A stretch of DNA of 64,000 bases from RBG-13-66-14 sp964436465 (GTDB lineage Bacteria > RBG-13-66-14), in NCBI GenBank assembly GCA_964436465.1, contig CAYTCV010000004.1, positions 22,827 to 86,826 on the forward strand, written 5' to 3'. The stretch's first letter is position 1. Each line of letters begins with the position of its first letter. Below the pieces are notes generated by a model, which did not search any database, was not told where the DNA came from, and was given only the letters and a program-made list of their open reading frames with translations. Positions 25,693 through 32,241 of this stretch are shown piece after piece. The translations under genes were made by a program, and so were the position numbers.

Positions 25693-26244
25693 ATGGCCAA
25701 AGTCGCCAGAGAGATGGTGGAAAAAGCCGGCGTGGACGTGGACAAGCTCCTGGACCTGCTGGTGAAGAACGCCGCCGCCGAGCTCACCACCTATTACTAC
25801 TACACCATCCTGCGGTCCAACCTCACGGGCCTGGACGGCGAGACCCTGAAGGAAATCGCCGAGACGGCCCGCGTTGAGGACCGCAACCACTTCGAGGCTC
25901 TCTTCCCGCGCATCTACGAACTGGGCGGCAAGCTGCCCGACGACATGAAGAAGTTCCACGACCTGTCCGCCTGCCCGCCGGCCCACCTCCCCAAAGACAT
26001 CTCCGACGTCAGGGGCATCCTGAAGGTGCTCGTGGCGGCGGAGCGCTGCGCCGTCCGCGGCTACACCGAGCTCTGCCACATGACCGCGGGCAAGGACCAC
26101 CGAACCTACGACCTGGTCCTGGCCATCCTCAACGAGGAAATCGAGCACGAATCCTGGTTCTCCGAATTCCTCGGCGAGGGGCCCTCGGGGCACTTCATGC
26201 GTCGCGGCGAGACTTCGCCCTTCGTTTCGAAGTTTCTCCGGTAG
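25693..26244 (+). CDS. Dps-like thioferritin (DPSL), archaeal-type
   Basis: This second ferritin-like protein closely follows the Sulfolobus-type DPSL pattern. Landmarks are AAAELTTYYYYTILRSNLTG with the first ligand Glu30, ARVEDRNHFEAL with acidic residues and His66, DLSACPPAHLP with Cys94, AERCAVRGYTELC with Glu117 and Cys119, and NEEIEHESWF with Glu149 and His152. Cys94 and Cys119 correspond to the thioferritin cysteine pair. GGAGG seven bases upstream fixes the ATG; a longer frame upstream lacks support. It is transcribed alone between an AT-rich promoter region and a terminator. The expected role is peroxide-driven iron oxidation and protection of DNA. Confidence 0.87.
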   Translation: MAKVAREMVEKAGVDVDKLLDLLVKNAAAELTTYYYYTILRSNLTGLDGETLKEIAETARVEDRNHFEALFPRIYELGGKLPDDMKKFHDLSACPPAHLPKDISDVRGILKVLVAAERCAVRGYTELCHMTAGKDHRTYDLVLAILNEEIEHESWFSEFLGEGPSGHFMRRGETSPFVSKFLR

Positions 26245-26260
26245 CGGCGAACCGTAGAAG

Positions 26261-26284
26261 AAGCCGGCCCTCGGGTCGGCTTTT
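26261..26284 (+). terminator. Intrinsic terminator of the second thioferritin gene
   Basis: AAGCCGGCCC and GGGTCGGCTT pair with one wobble across a two-base gap and end in four Ts. Confidence 0.75.
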
Positions 26285-26286
26285 GG

Positions 26287-26315
26287 TTGCGGCGCGGACC
26301 GGCCCGTGGTAAAGT
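26287..26315 (+). promoter_or_regulatory. Promoter of the CxxC protein pair, predicted leaderless
   Basis: TTGCGG (26287-26292), 17 bases, TAAAGT (26310-26315). The GTG start at 26322 lies six bases past the -10, so the transcript would begin at or beside the start codon, and no ribosome site is visible. Confidence 0.45.
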
Positions 26316-26321
26316 TTATCC

Positions 26322-26531
26322 GTGCTGGATAAAGATACGAGCGTGGAGCGGCTTCTGGAGGAGCACCCGGCGGCGGCCGACTGGCTCCTGCAGCGGGGTA
26401 TCGTCTGCCTGCGCTGTGGCGAGCCTTTCTGGGGCAGCCTGGCCGAGCTTCTGGCCAACAAGGGCCACTCGACGGCGGACGTGGAGAAAATCGTCGCCGA
26501 GCTGAACGCATTTCTGGAGAAGGGGGAGTGA
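26322..26531 (+). CDS. Small DUF1858-like CxxC protein (copy 1)
   Basis: This 69-residue soluble helical protein resembles the DUF1858 domain found at the N-terminus of ScdA-type iron-sulfur repair and hybrid-cluster-related proteins. It begins LDKDTSVERLLEEHPAAADW, then GIVCLRCGEPFWGSLAELL with one CxxC pair, and ends in a helix. The start is GTG. It overlaps the next gene by one base (TGATG), and that gene encodes a paralogue. The CxxC may bind a metal or act in thiol redox chemistry; neither is proven. The position beside two thioferritin genes suggests a metal or oxidative-stress link. Confidence 0.68.
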   Translation: MLDKDTSVERLLEEHPAAADWLLQRGIVCLRCGEPFWGSLAELLANKGHSTADVEKIVAELNAFLEKGE

Positions 26532-26743
26532 TGGTGACCAAGGACACGCCGGTCAGGACCGTCATCGCGGACCACCCCAAGGCCGCCGACTGGTTTCAGC
26601 AGCGGGGAATAATCTGTCTGCGGTGTAACGAAGTCTTCCCCGGCACGGTGGGCGAGCTCCTGGCGACGAAGCGCTACCGGCCGAACCAGGTCGAGGAAAT
26701 CATCGGCTGGCTCAACGGGTATCTGGAGGGGGAGAACGGTTAA
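26531..26743 (+). CDS. Small DUF1858-like CxxC protein (copy 2)
   Basis: This 70-residue paralogue of the preceding gene shares KDT.V....D/EHP.AADW, GI(V/I)CLRC and a GELL-type helix. Its own middle segment is GIICLRCNEVFPGTVGELLA. The ATG at 26531 overlaps the stop of copy 1, and AGGGGGAG inside copy 1 serves as the ribosome site. The two products may form a heterodimer sharing two CxxC sites, which is inference from tandem coupling. No terminator is evident before the next promoter. Confidence 0.68.
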   Translation: MVTKDTPVRTVIADHPKAADWFQQRGIICLRCNEVFPGTVGELLATKRYRPNQVEEIIGWLNGYLEGENG

Positions 26744-26767
26744 CGTCGGGCGGGTCGGAGCCGGAAA

Positions 26768-26796
26768 TGGAAAACGGACCAATCCGGCTGTATAAT
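26768..26796 (+). promoter_or_regulatory. Promoter of the acidic lipoprotein gene
   Basis: TGGAAA (26768-26773), 17 bases, exact TATAAT (26791-26796). The leader of about 30 bases carries a full AAGGAGGT ribosome site at 26820-26827. Confidence 0.65.
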
Positions 26797-26834
26797 TAAG
26801 TAATTTTCAAGCCACAACCCAAGGAGGTCCGGCT

Positions 26835-27446
26835 ATGAGAAGTTCGATAAAAACCCTCCTCGCACTGCTCTGCACCCTCGTTCTGGCCCTCGTTCCGGGC
26901 TGTGCCAGCTCCACGGGAGACGGAGGCGGTGACGGTGACGGTGACGGTGACGGCAATGGACACGGCCTCGGCTGGGGTATCAACCTGGCCGACGCCGTCC
27001 GCGACGCGGAGATGCCCGACGGCGTTTTGTACAACATTGCCTGCATCGACGTCACCGGTGACGGCGAGCCCGAGGAGAACCTACCCTGGCAGTTCTACTA
27101 TGCCGAACTGCCGGGCGGGGCTGACGAGGACGTCCTCATCGTCATCGTCCAGTACGACGGCTCGACCAACACGATGTGGGTCACCGATTCCAGCCTCCCC
27201 CCGGAGGGCCTGCCCGACTACGACGACGCCGGGCCCTGGGTGGAAGCCGCCGCCGACGCCCTGGCCGACGAGGGATACCCCGATTGGCTCCCCCAGAGTT
27301 TGTTCGTCGAGCCCTACGATGGGGATGACTTCCCCGGCACCGAGAACTGGGCCGTCCTCGTGTTCGTTCCCGAGGATTACACGGGTCAGGCGAACATAGC
27401 GGTGGACGCCGACACCAACGAGGTGTTGGATGTCGCGGTTTTCTGA
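26835..27446 (+). CDS. Acidic lipoprotein of unknown function
   Basis: The signal peptide ends in the lipobox LVPGC, followed by a flexible Gly-Asp repeat encoded by a short GGTGAC tandem (about 26931-26953). The mature 170 residues are strongly acidic with alternating strands (VLYNIACIDVTGDG, DVLIVIVQYDGS, AVLVFVPEDYTGQANIAVDAD). I do not recognise the family. The fold could resemble a PepSY- or lipocalin-like beta domain, but this is a guess. It has its own strong promoter, a full-length Shine-Dalgarno and a terminator, so it is a well-expressed single-gene unit. It is placed on the outer membrane or periplasmic face. Confidence 0.75.
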   Translation: MRSSIKTLLALLCTLVLALVPGCASSTGDGGGDGDGDGDGNGHGLGWGINLADAVRDAEMPDGVLYNIACIDVTGDGEPEENLPWQFYYAELPGGADEDVLIVIVQYDGSTNTMWVTDSSLPPEGLPDYDDAGPWVEAAADALADEGYPDWLPQSLFVEPYDGDDFPGTENWAVLVFVPEDYTGQANIAVDADTNEVLDVAVF

Positions 27447-27465
27447 GCGCTGAGCGGAACCGTAT

Positions 27466-27499
27466 ATAAACGAGGTGGCTCGGCGAGTCCACCTCGTTT
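27466..27499 (+). terminator. Bidirectional terminator between the lipoprotein gene and dtd
   Basis: AAACGAGGTGG (27468-27478) and CCACCTCGTTT (27489-27499) form a perfect 11-bp stem with a ten-base loop. Confidence 0.8.
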
Positions 27500-27516
27500 C
27501 ATATGTCAATGAGAAA

Positions 27517-27969
27517 CTATGCGCCGTGCTCCCGCTCCAGGATGAGCGTCACCGGGCCGTCGTTCACCAGGCTCACGTGCATGTGGGCGCCGAAGACGCC
27601 CTCGGCCACGGTGAACCCCCGTTCTCGTAACATTTGCGCTAATTGCTTACACATCGGCTCCGCCGTCTCCGGCGGGGCGCTCTTTACGTAACTCGGACGC
27701 CGTCCCTTCCGGCAGTCCCCGTAGAGCGTGAACTGGCTGACGACGAGCAGCTCACCCTTTCCCAAATCGCGCAGGGAGCGGTTCAGCTTCCCCGCCTCGT
27801 CCCGGCACACCCGCAGGTCCAGGATTTTTTGCGCCATCCAGGCCAGCTCCGCCTCAGTGTCTCCAACGGCCACGGCGACCAACAGGACGTGGCCGAAGCC
27901 GATTTCGCCGACGACCCGGCCGTCCACCTCGACCCTGGCCTCTAAAACGTGTTGCAGGACCACGCGCAA
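27517..27969 (-). CDS. dtd: D-aminoacyl-tRNA deacylase
   Basis: This proofreading enzyme removes D-amino acids (and glycine) mischarged onto tRNA. The length of 150 residues is standard. The active-site motif SQFTLYGD and the second motif NDGPVTLILE (a form of NxGPxT) are both intact, and the N-terminus MRVVLQHVLEARVEV aligns with the family. The start is TTG, supported by AGGAGGGGAG just upstream. It is the last gene of a four-gene minus-strand operon that begins with the zinc peptidase at 29558, ten bases after the preceding gene. Confidence 0.95.
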   Translation of the reverse strand: MRVVLQHVLEARVEVDGRVVGEIGFGHVLLVAVAVGDTEAELAWMAQKILDLRVCRDEAGKLNRSLRDLGKGELLVVSQFTLYGDCRKGRRPSYVKSAPPETAEPMCKQLAQMLRERGFTVAEGVFGAHMHVSLVNDGPVTLILEREHGA

Positions 27970-27979
27970 AACTCCCCTC

Positions 27980-28459
27980 CTAGGCCGACTCTGCCTCTTC
28001 GAGGGGGTAGAGTGTGCCGCAGTAGGGGCAGTGCACCGCCGGTACGCCCTCGATTTTAGTGATGTGCCCGGTGGAGACCGCCGCGCCGCAGTTGGGGCAG
28101 CGGGTTTTCAGTCGGACCGGGCGCCGCTCCGGTTGCGTCGCCTTCGGTTGAATCGAATCCTGCAAACGCTGCATCGTTTCCCGGAAATCGACGCCGCTCC
28201 ACCTGGACGCTCCGACATCCGTCGTGGAGGCCCGGATTACGGCCCGGATAAAGAAGATGAGCGAAAAGAGGAAGAAGCCGCCTAAAAACCAGGGCAGGAA
28301 GTACCAACCGATGGACAGCCCGAAGACGATACCCGGCCCCAGAGCAGTGCAGCCGATGACGAACAGGATAATCCAGAGCATCAGATGACCGGAGCGTGTG
28401 GCAGCGCGCCTGTCGGGCCGTGTATCGGTTCCGTCCGATGCGTCGATTTTCACCCGCAT
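27980..28459 (-). CDS. Membrane protein with C-terminal zinc ribbon
   Basis: This is a small protein of unknown function. Two adjacent membrane helices (MLWIILFVIGCTALGPGIVF, then WFLGGFFLFSLIFF) are followed by a soluble tail ending in a zinc ribbon with CPNC and CPYC pairs. The ATG at 28459 overlaps the upstream gene by ten bases. The ATG at 28381, directly before the first helix, is a reasonable alternative start, and neither has a strong ribosome site. It lies in the operon between another membrane protein and dtd. I do not recognise the family beyond the zinc ribbon. Confidence 0.65.
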   Translation of the reverse strand: MRVKIDASDGTDTRPDRRAATRSGHLMLWIILFVIGCTALGPGIVFGLSIGWYFLPWFLGGFFLFSLIFFIRAVIRASTTDVGASRWSGVDFRETMQRLQDSIQPKATQPERRPVRLKTRCPNCGAAVSTGHITKIEGVPAVHCPYCGTLYPLEEAESA

Positions 28460-28848
28460 GGCTGCGTTTCACCGGTCCTTTCGGCGAGCTCATCCTCGGT
28501 GAAGACCGCCTCTCCCTCTTTAGCGTCGAAGGTGAGATAGGCGCGTTTGGCGAATTTCTGCGGCTCCCGGCGCACGGCCGACCGCCGACTGAGTTGAAGG
28601 ATTAAAATCACCGCCGATACCGCGGCGCCCCCGGCCATGACCCCCAGGGCCAATCCCGCCCCGACCTCCCCGGGTACGACCGCGAGGACCACCACCGCCG
28701 CGCCGAAGAGGACGGTCAGGGTCAGGGACAGCAGGAGCGGGAACCGGTACAGCCTCCGCAGTCGCTCCGGGGGGTACTTCACCTCCACGGGCCGGAGGTC
28801 GTACCGGCCCGGCTCATCGGGAACCGGTCGCCCCACCCAGAGCCGCAT
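28450..28848 (-). CDS. Two-helix membrane protein of unknown function
   Basis: This 132-residue protein has two predicted membrane helices (about residues 37-60 and 65-86) between a proline-rich N-terminus and a charged cytoplasmic tail. No motif identifies a family. Its start lies five bases after the stop of the zinc peptidase gene, and its stop overlaps the next start, so it belongs firmly to the operon. The base composition matches its neighbours. A helper of the membrane peptidase is one possibility, based only on position. Confidence 0.6.
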   Translation of the reverse strand: MRLWVGRPVPDEPGRYDLRPVEVKYPPERLRRLYRFPLLLSLTLTVLFGAAVVVLAVVPGEVGAGLALGVMAGGAAVSAVILILQLSRRSAVRREPQKFAKRAYLTFDAKEGEAVFTEDELAERTGETQPCG

Positions 28849-28853
28849 ATTTT

Positions 28854-29558
28854 CTACCGCCGGTTGAAGGCGCCGGCAATCAAGAGCAGGCGCAGCAGAA
28901 TCAACAGGCTGGACACCAGGGCGGCGACGTAGGTCAGTGCCGCGGCGGAGAGAATCTTCCGCGCCCCTTTCTGCTCCTCGGGCTCCAGGTAATTCCCGTC
29001 ACGCAGAATCACCAGGGCCCGCGCGCTGGCGTTGAACTCCACCGGCAGGGTTATGAGCTGGAACAGCAAAAGGAGCGTGAAACAGCCGATGCCGACCCAG
29101 ACCAAGGGCTCCACGGCGAAGATGAGCCCGGCGATGAACAGCGGCAGGTAGAGCCAGGAGCCGATTCGGGTCGCGGGGACGACGGCGTTGCGCAGATGGA
29201 GCGGAAAGTAGCCGCTTCCGTGCTGGATGGCGTGGCCGACCTCATGGGCCGCCACCCCCACCGCCGCCACAGAGGCCGAATGGGCCACATCGGCGGATAG
29301 GTAAAGCTTGCGCGTCCGCGGGTCGTAGTGGTCCGACAGACGGCCGCCGACCACCTCGATTTCCACGTCGGGCAGCCCGGCCTCGGCCAGGATGCCGGCC
29401 GCCACCTGCGCCCCGGTCAGACCTCCGTGCGTCCGGACCTGGGAGTAGCGGCGGAAGCGCGAGTTGACCAGGGACTGGGCGATGAGCCCCAGGATGAGAC
29501 CGGGGACGAGGAGCAGAATCGTCCAATCGTTGTAAAACCAGCCGAAGCCGTAAAACAT
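28854..29558 (-). CDS. Membrane zinc metallopeptidase, YugP family
   Basis: This integral-membrane neutral zinc peptidase starts MFYGFGWFYNDWTILLLVPG, the usual YugP opening. The zinc-binding motif is VAAHEVGHAIQH (about residues 117-128), and a downstream acidic segment (LPVEFNASARAL) supplies the third ligand region. It has helices at the N-terminus, around 135-185 and at the C-terminus. GGAGG five bases before the ATG at 29558 sets the start; earlier in-frame ATGs lack support. It heads the operon that ends with dtd and has a clear promoter shared, in divergent orientation, with the macro-domain gene. Its physiological substrate is unknown for the family. Confidence 0.88.
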   Translation of the reverse strand: MFYGFGWFYNDWTILLLVPGLILGLIAQSLVNSRFRRYSQVRTHGGLTGAQVAAGILAEAGLPDVEIEVVGGRLSDHYDPRTRKLYLSADVAHSASVAAVGVAAHEVGHAIQHGSGYFPLHLRNAVVPATRIGSWLYLPLFIAGLIFAVEPLVWVGIGCFTLLLLFQLITLPVEFNASARALVILRDGNYLEPEEQKGARKILSAAALTYVAALVSSLLILLRLLLIAGAFNRR

Positions 29559-29592
29559 GGGGTCCTCCGAACGCCCCTCGAATCTCGCCCCC

Positions 29593-29621
29593 ATTATAAC
29601 CACTCACGCGGTGTCTGACCA
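29593..29621 (-). promoter_or_regulatory. Promoter of the zinc peptidase-dtd operon
   Basis: On the minus strand TGGTCA (29616-29621), 17 bases, exact TATAAT (29593-29598). Confidence 0.65.
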
Positions 29622-29637
29622 CACCCGGCCCGACAAC

Positions 29638-29666
29638 TTGACCGGTCGCTTCCACCGGCGCATAAT
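29638..29666 (+). promoter_or_regulatory. Promoter of the macro-domain gene
   Basis: TTGACC (29638-29643), 17 bases, CATAAT (29661-29666), 5/6 matches each. It is back to back with the zinc peptidase promoter, the two -35 boxes only 16 bases apart. Confidence 0.7.
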
Positions 29667-29691
29667 TCAGGCGACCCTTCCGGAGGTTCAG

Positions 29692-30210
29692 GTGGAACGG
29701 GAATCGCTACGGCTGGCCGGGCTGGAAATCATCATCACCAAGGGCGACATCGCCCGGGTGGTATGCGACGCGGTGGTCAACGCGGCGAACAACCACCTGT
29801 GGATGGGCTCGGGTGTGGCCGGCGCGTTGAAAAAGGCCGGGGGCCCCTCCGTCGAGCGCGAGGCGATGGCGCAGGGGCCCATCGAGGTGGGCCGAGCGGT
29901 GACCACGGGCGCCGGTAACCTGCCGGTCAAATGGGTCATCCACGCGGCGGTGATGGGCCAGGACCTGGAGACGGACGCCGACAAGGTCCGACGGGCCACG
30001 GTCAGTGCCATGGAGGAGGCCGAACGAATCGGGGCTAAAACCGTCGCTCTGCCCGCTCTGGGAACCGGGGTCGGTGGACTGGCCCTGGAGGGCTGCGCCC
30101 GGGCCATGCGCGCCGGTCTGGAGGAGGCCATGCCGCTGGCGAGCGTCCGGCGCGTGATTTTCGTCCTCTACGGACCCCGGGCCTACGAGGCCTTCCGGTC
30201 GGCGTTCTGA
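29692..30210 (+). CDS. Macro-domain protein (ADP-ribose/O-acetyl-ADP-ribose hydrolase family)
   Basis: This is a single macro domain of 172 residues that binds ADP-ribose and often removes ADP-ribosyl groups or deacetylates O-acetyl-ADP-ribose. Typical segments are ITKGDIARVVCDAVVNAANN, the loop GSGVAGALKKAGG, WVIHAAVMG, and VALPALGTGVGGL near the phosphate. CGGAGG five bases before the GTG at 29692 decides the start; the longer open frame runs back through the promoters. It is a stand-alone gene between divergent promoters and a terminator. It could be part of an ADP-ribosylation system, but no ADP-ribosyltransferase is nearby. Confidence 0.92.
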   Translation: MERESLRLAGLEIIITKGDIARVVCDAVVNAANNHLWMGSGVAGALKKAGGPSVEREAMAQGPIEVGRAVTTGAGNLPVKWVIHAAVMGQDLETDADKVRRATVSAMEEAERIGAKTVALPALGTGVGGLALEGCARAMRAGLEEAMPLASVRRVIFVLYGPRAYEAFRSAF

Positions 30211-30222
30211 ACCGCGGTGTGT

Positions 30223-30256
30223 AAAAAAAAGAGGGGCGTTGCGCCCCGTTTTTTTT
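30223..30256 (+). terminator. Bidirectional terminator after the macro-domain gene
   Basis: GGGGCG and CGCCCC (30233-30238 and 30242-30247) around three bases, flanked by eight As and eight Ts. It also ends the radical SAM operon arriving from the other side. Confidence 0.88.
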
Positions 30257-30264
30257 CGAAAAAC

Positions 30265-30495
30265 TTAGCTGCGCAGCTTTACCCGAATGACCGAGTTGGT
30301 CGTCTCGGTGCGCAGGTCGAGCACGTCGATTTCCACCGGCGGTGCATTCTCCTCCCGGACGATGACCGCCCCCTCCATCTCCTCCGCCGTGATGAAGCCG
30401 GGGAAGTAGAGGAGCCGTTCCCCGGCCTCGCGGCCCACCAGCGACCGGACGCGTAAAATCCGTCCGTCGGCCAGGTGCAACGCCGCATCGCCCAT
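30265..30495 (-). CDS. Small conserved-looking protein in the radical SAM operon
   Basis: This 76-residue soluble protein is predicted to be mostly beta strands (AALHLADGRILRVRSL, EGAVIVREENAPPVEIDVLDL, TTNSVIRVKL). I do not recognise it. It may be a small barrel of the PilZ- or SH3-like size, which is a guess. The start ATG follows the radical SAM stop by one base, and GGGAG precedes it, so the two genes are co-translated. It could be a partner or peptide-binding subunit for the radical SAM enzyme. It is too large and lacks the features to be an obvious precursor peptide. Confidence 0.6.
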   Translation of the reverse strand: MGDAALHLADGRILRVRSLVGREAGERLLYFPGFITAEEMEGAVIVREENAPPVEIDVLDLRTETTNSVIRVKLRS

Positions 30496-30496
30496 G

Positions 30497-32086
30497 CTAC
30501 TCCCGCTCCTCGCGGCCCGAGACGGGCTGCTTCAGCGCCAGCTCCGGCATCCCCGATTTCCCCGCCCGCCGGAGCCGAAGCCGTCCCCAGAAACTCGCCC
30601 ACTTCAAACCCAGTTGTAAAAACCACGGCGCACTGTTTCTCCCCCAGTTGATGACACGCATGACGAGGTTGCGCCAGGACATTAACCGGGGAGCCAGCCA
30701 CCGTACGAGGTTACTCCGCCAGCGATTGCGACAGTAGCGCAGAACACGGGTCGGTATATAGGGGCTGGCCTCGATGAGCCGGCGCAGGGTCTTCGGCGTG
30801 TAGTACTGGTCGGGGTCGGTGGCGTAGAGGGGGGAATTGTACGCATCGGCCATCTTTTCCAGGAGGCCGTCGGCTACAACTTTGTCGTAGTATTCGGTAC
30901 CGGGGAAGGGGGTCAGTGAATAGGCCCCGATGTAGAACGGACGCTTCAATGCCGTGAGCACGTCGATGGTGGCCAGAATGTCCTCCGGCGTCTCGTAGAC
31001 GTTATCCACCAATGTATCATAGGTTTTAGTCACGCCGTATTCGGAGAGAAGCGCGTCCACCTCTAAAAAATTCTCGTTCTCCTGAAAGCGTTCGAACACG
31101 GCGTGCGCCATGCGGCGGGAGCCGGTCTGCAGCCCAACCTCCACATGGAGCAATCCGGCGTCGGCCAGGAGCGCGAGCCTGCGCCGGTCGGTGTATTTGG
31201 GAATCAGACGGCAGACGAAGGGCAGGTTGACCCGCGCCTTGTACAGCCCGATGAACTCGTCCAGCCACTCGTCGGAACCCATGAAAAAGCTGTCGTCCTG
31301 GATGTTCACCCCGCGGATGAACGGCATCTTTTCCCGGACCTGCACCAGCTCCTCGATGCAGTTCCCCGGGCTGCGGCGCCTGAGGTAGGACTCGCCGTAG
31401 CACCGCCAGAAGAAGTTGTTCATGCAGTAACTGCAGTGGTACATGCACCCCCGGCTCGTCAAGAGGCGGTAGTAGGAACCCTCCCAGGTGTTGAGCCGCT
31501 TGTAGTCATCCCACGTCATCGGCAGGACGTCGTGCCCCGCACCGAAGAAGCAGTGCTCCACTTCGTAATCGGGAAAAGGCACCGAATCCAGCTCGTATTC
31601 GATGTATATCCGGCCGCTCCGGCGCACCTCTTCGGGGTCCTCGCCCCGGAGGACGAAACTGGGGAGCCTCCGGTCGCCGCCCGCGTCCAGGGCGTCCAGG
31701 TAGGGAACGAATACACCCTCGGCGTCGGCGATGCAGACCGCGTCGGCGTGTTCCAGGCACTCCAGGGGTCTCACGGTGGGATGTATGCCGCCCCAGAGCA
31801 CATGGCGCTCCTTTTTACGCGCTCGTTTGGACACCTCGACGGCCCGAGCGAACTCGTGGGTCATCACCGTCAGGCCGACGACGCCGATGTCCAGCTCGTC
31901 GAGCAGACGCTCAAAACCGGCCAACTCGGCCGGAGTTTCCGGATAGCGGCTGATATACGTGGGCGTGGGCTTGTGAAGGAAGAGCATCCAGACCTGGTGG
32001 CCACCTCCGCCGGCTATCGCCGACAGGACGCGGATGCTCGGCCCGTAGGCCTGGTTATCGAAGCAGACCAGGAGGACGTTGGCCAT
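30497..32086 (-). CDS. B12-binding-domain radical SAM protein
   Basis: This is an iron-sulfur enzyme that uses S-adenosylmethionine radicals. Residues 1-135 form a cobalamin-binding domain (VLLVCFDNQAYGPSIRVLSAI, VVGLTVMTHEFARAVEV, HVLWGGIHPTVRP). The radical SAM core follows, with the cluster motif CMYHCSYC at about residue 220. The core contains NIQDDSFFMG and VGLQTGSRRMAH, then a C-terminal helical region of about 100 residues rich in Arg and Trp. Such proteins methylate or rearrange lipids, sugars or cofactors (for example hopanoid or bacteriochlorophyll type enzymes), but the reaction cannot be read here. It heads a two-gene operon under an operator-bearing promoter. Confidence 0.85.
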   Translation of the reverse strand: MANVLLVCFDNQAYGPSIRVLSAIAGGGGHQVWMLFLHKPTPTYISRYPETPAELAGFERLLDELDIGVVGLTVMTHEFARAVEVSKRARKKERHVLWGGIHPTVRPLECLEHADAVCIADAEGVFVPYLDALDAGGDRRLPSFVLRGEDPEEVRRSGRIYIEYELDSVPFPDYEVEHCFFGAGHDVLPMTWDDYKRLNTWEGSYYRLLTSRGCMYHCSYCMNNFFWRCYGESYLRRRSPGNCIEELVQVREKMPFIRGVNIQDDSFFMGSDEWLDEFIGLYKARVNLPFVCRLIPKYTDRRRLALLADAGLLHVEVGLQTGSRRMAHAVFERFQENENFLEVDALLSEYGVTKTYDTLVDNVYETPEDILATIDVLTALKRPFYIGAYSLTPFPGTEYYDKVVADGLLEKMADAYNSPLYATDPDQYYTPKTLRRLIEASPYIPTRVLRYCRNRWRSNLVRWLAPRLMSWRNLVMRVINWGRNSAPWFLQLGLKWASFWGRLRLRRAGKSGMPELALKQPVSGREERE

Positions 32087-32122
32087 GGGGATGCCCCGCC
32101 GTATTGAGCACGGTTCGGGTCG

Positions 32123-32157
32123 AATATAGCACAAATGCGGTCGGACCGCTGACCGCA
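32123..32157 (-). promoter_or_regulatory. Promoter -10 and inverted-repeat operator of the radical SAM operon
   Basis: On the minus strand TATATT (32123-32128) lies about 37 bases before the start codon. TGCGGTC (32136-32142) and GACCGCA (32151-32157) are perfect inverted arms around GGACCGCT, which itself makes a nested repeat. The element occupies the spacer and -35 position, where I find no good -35 hexamer, so control by an activator or repressor is likely. Confidence 0.5.
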
Positions 32158-32189
32158 ACGGCCCTTAACCCTTCTTGAACGGGGACGGT

Positions 32190-32219
32190 TTGACCGCCGA
32201 CGCCCGGAAAAGGTAAAAT
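32190..32219 (+). promoter_or_regulatory. Promoter of the MFS-peroxiredoxin operon
   Basis: TTGACC (32190-32195), 18 bases, TAAAAT (32214-32219), 5/6 matches each. The start codon is about 16 bases past the expected transcription start. Confidence 0.65.
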
Positions 32220-32241
32220 TTGACCCTTCCAGGGAGGGTGG

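Noticed and set aside
26928..26956. A CRISPR or minisatellite array
   Set aside because: The GGTGAC units are tandem without spacers and encode the Gly-Asp linker of a lipoprotein.
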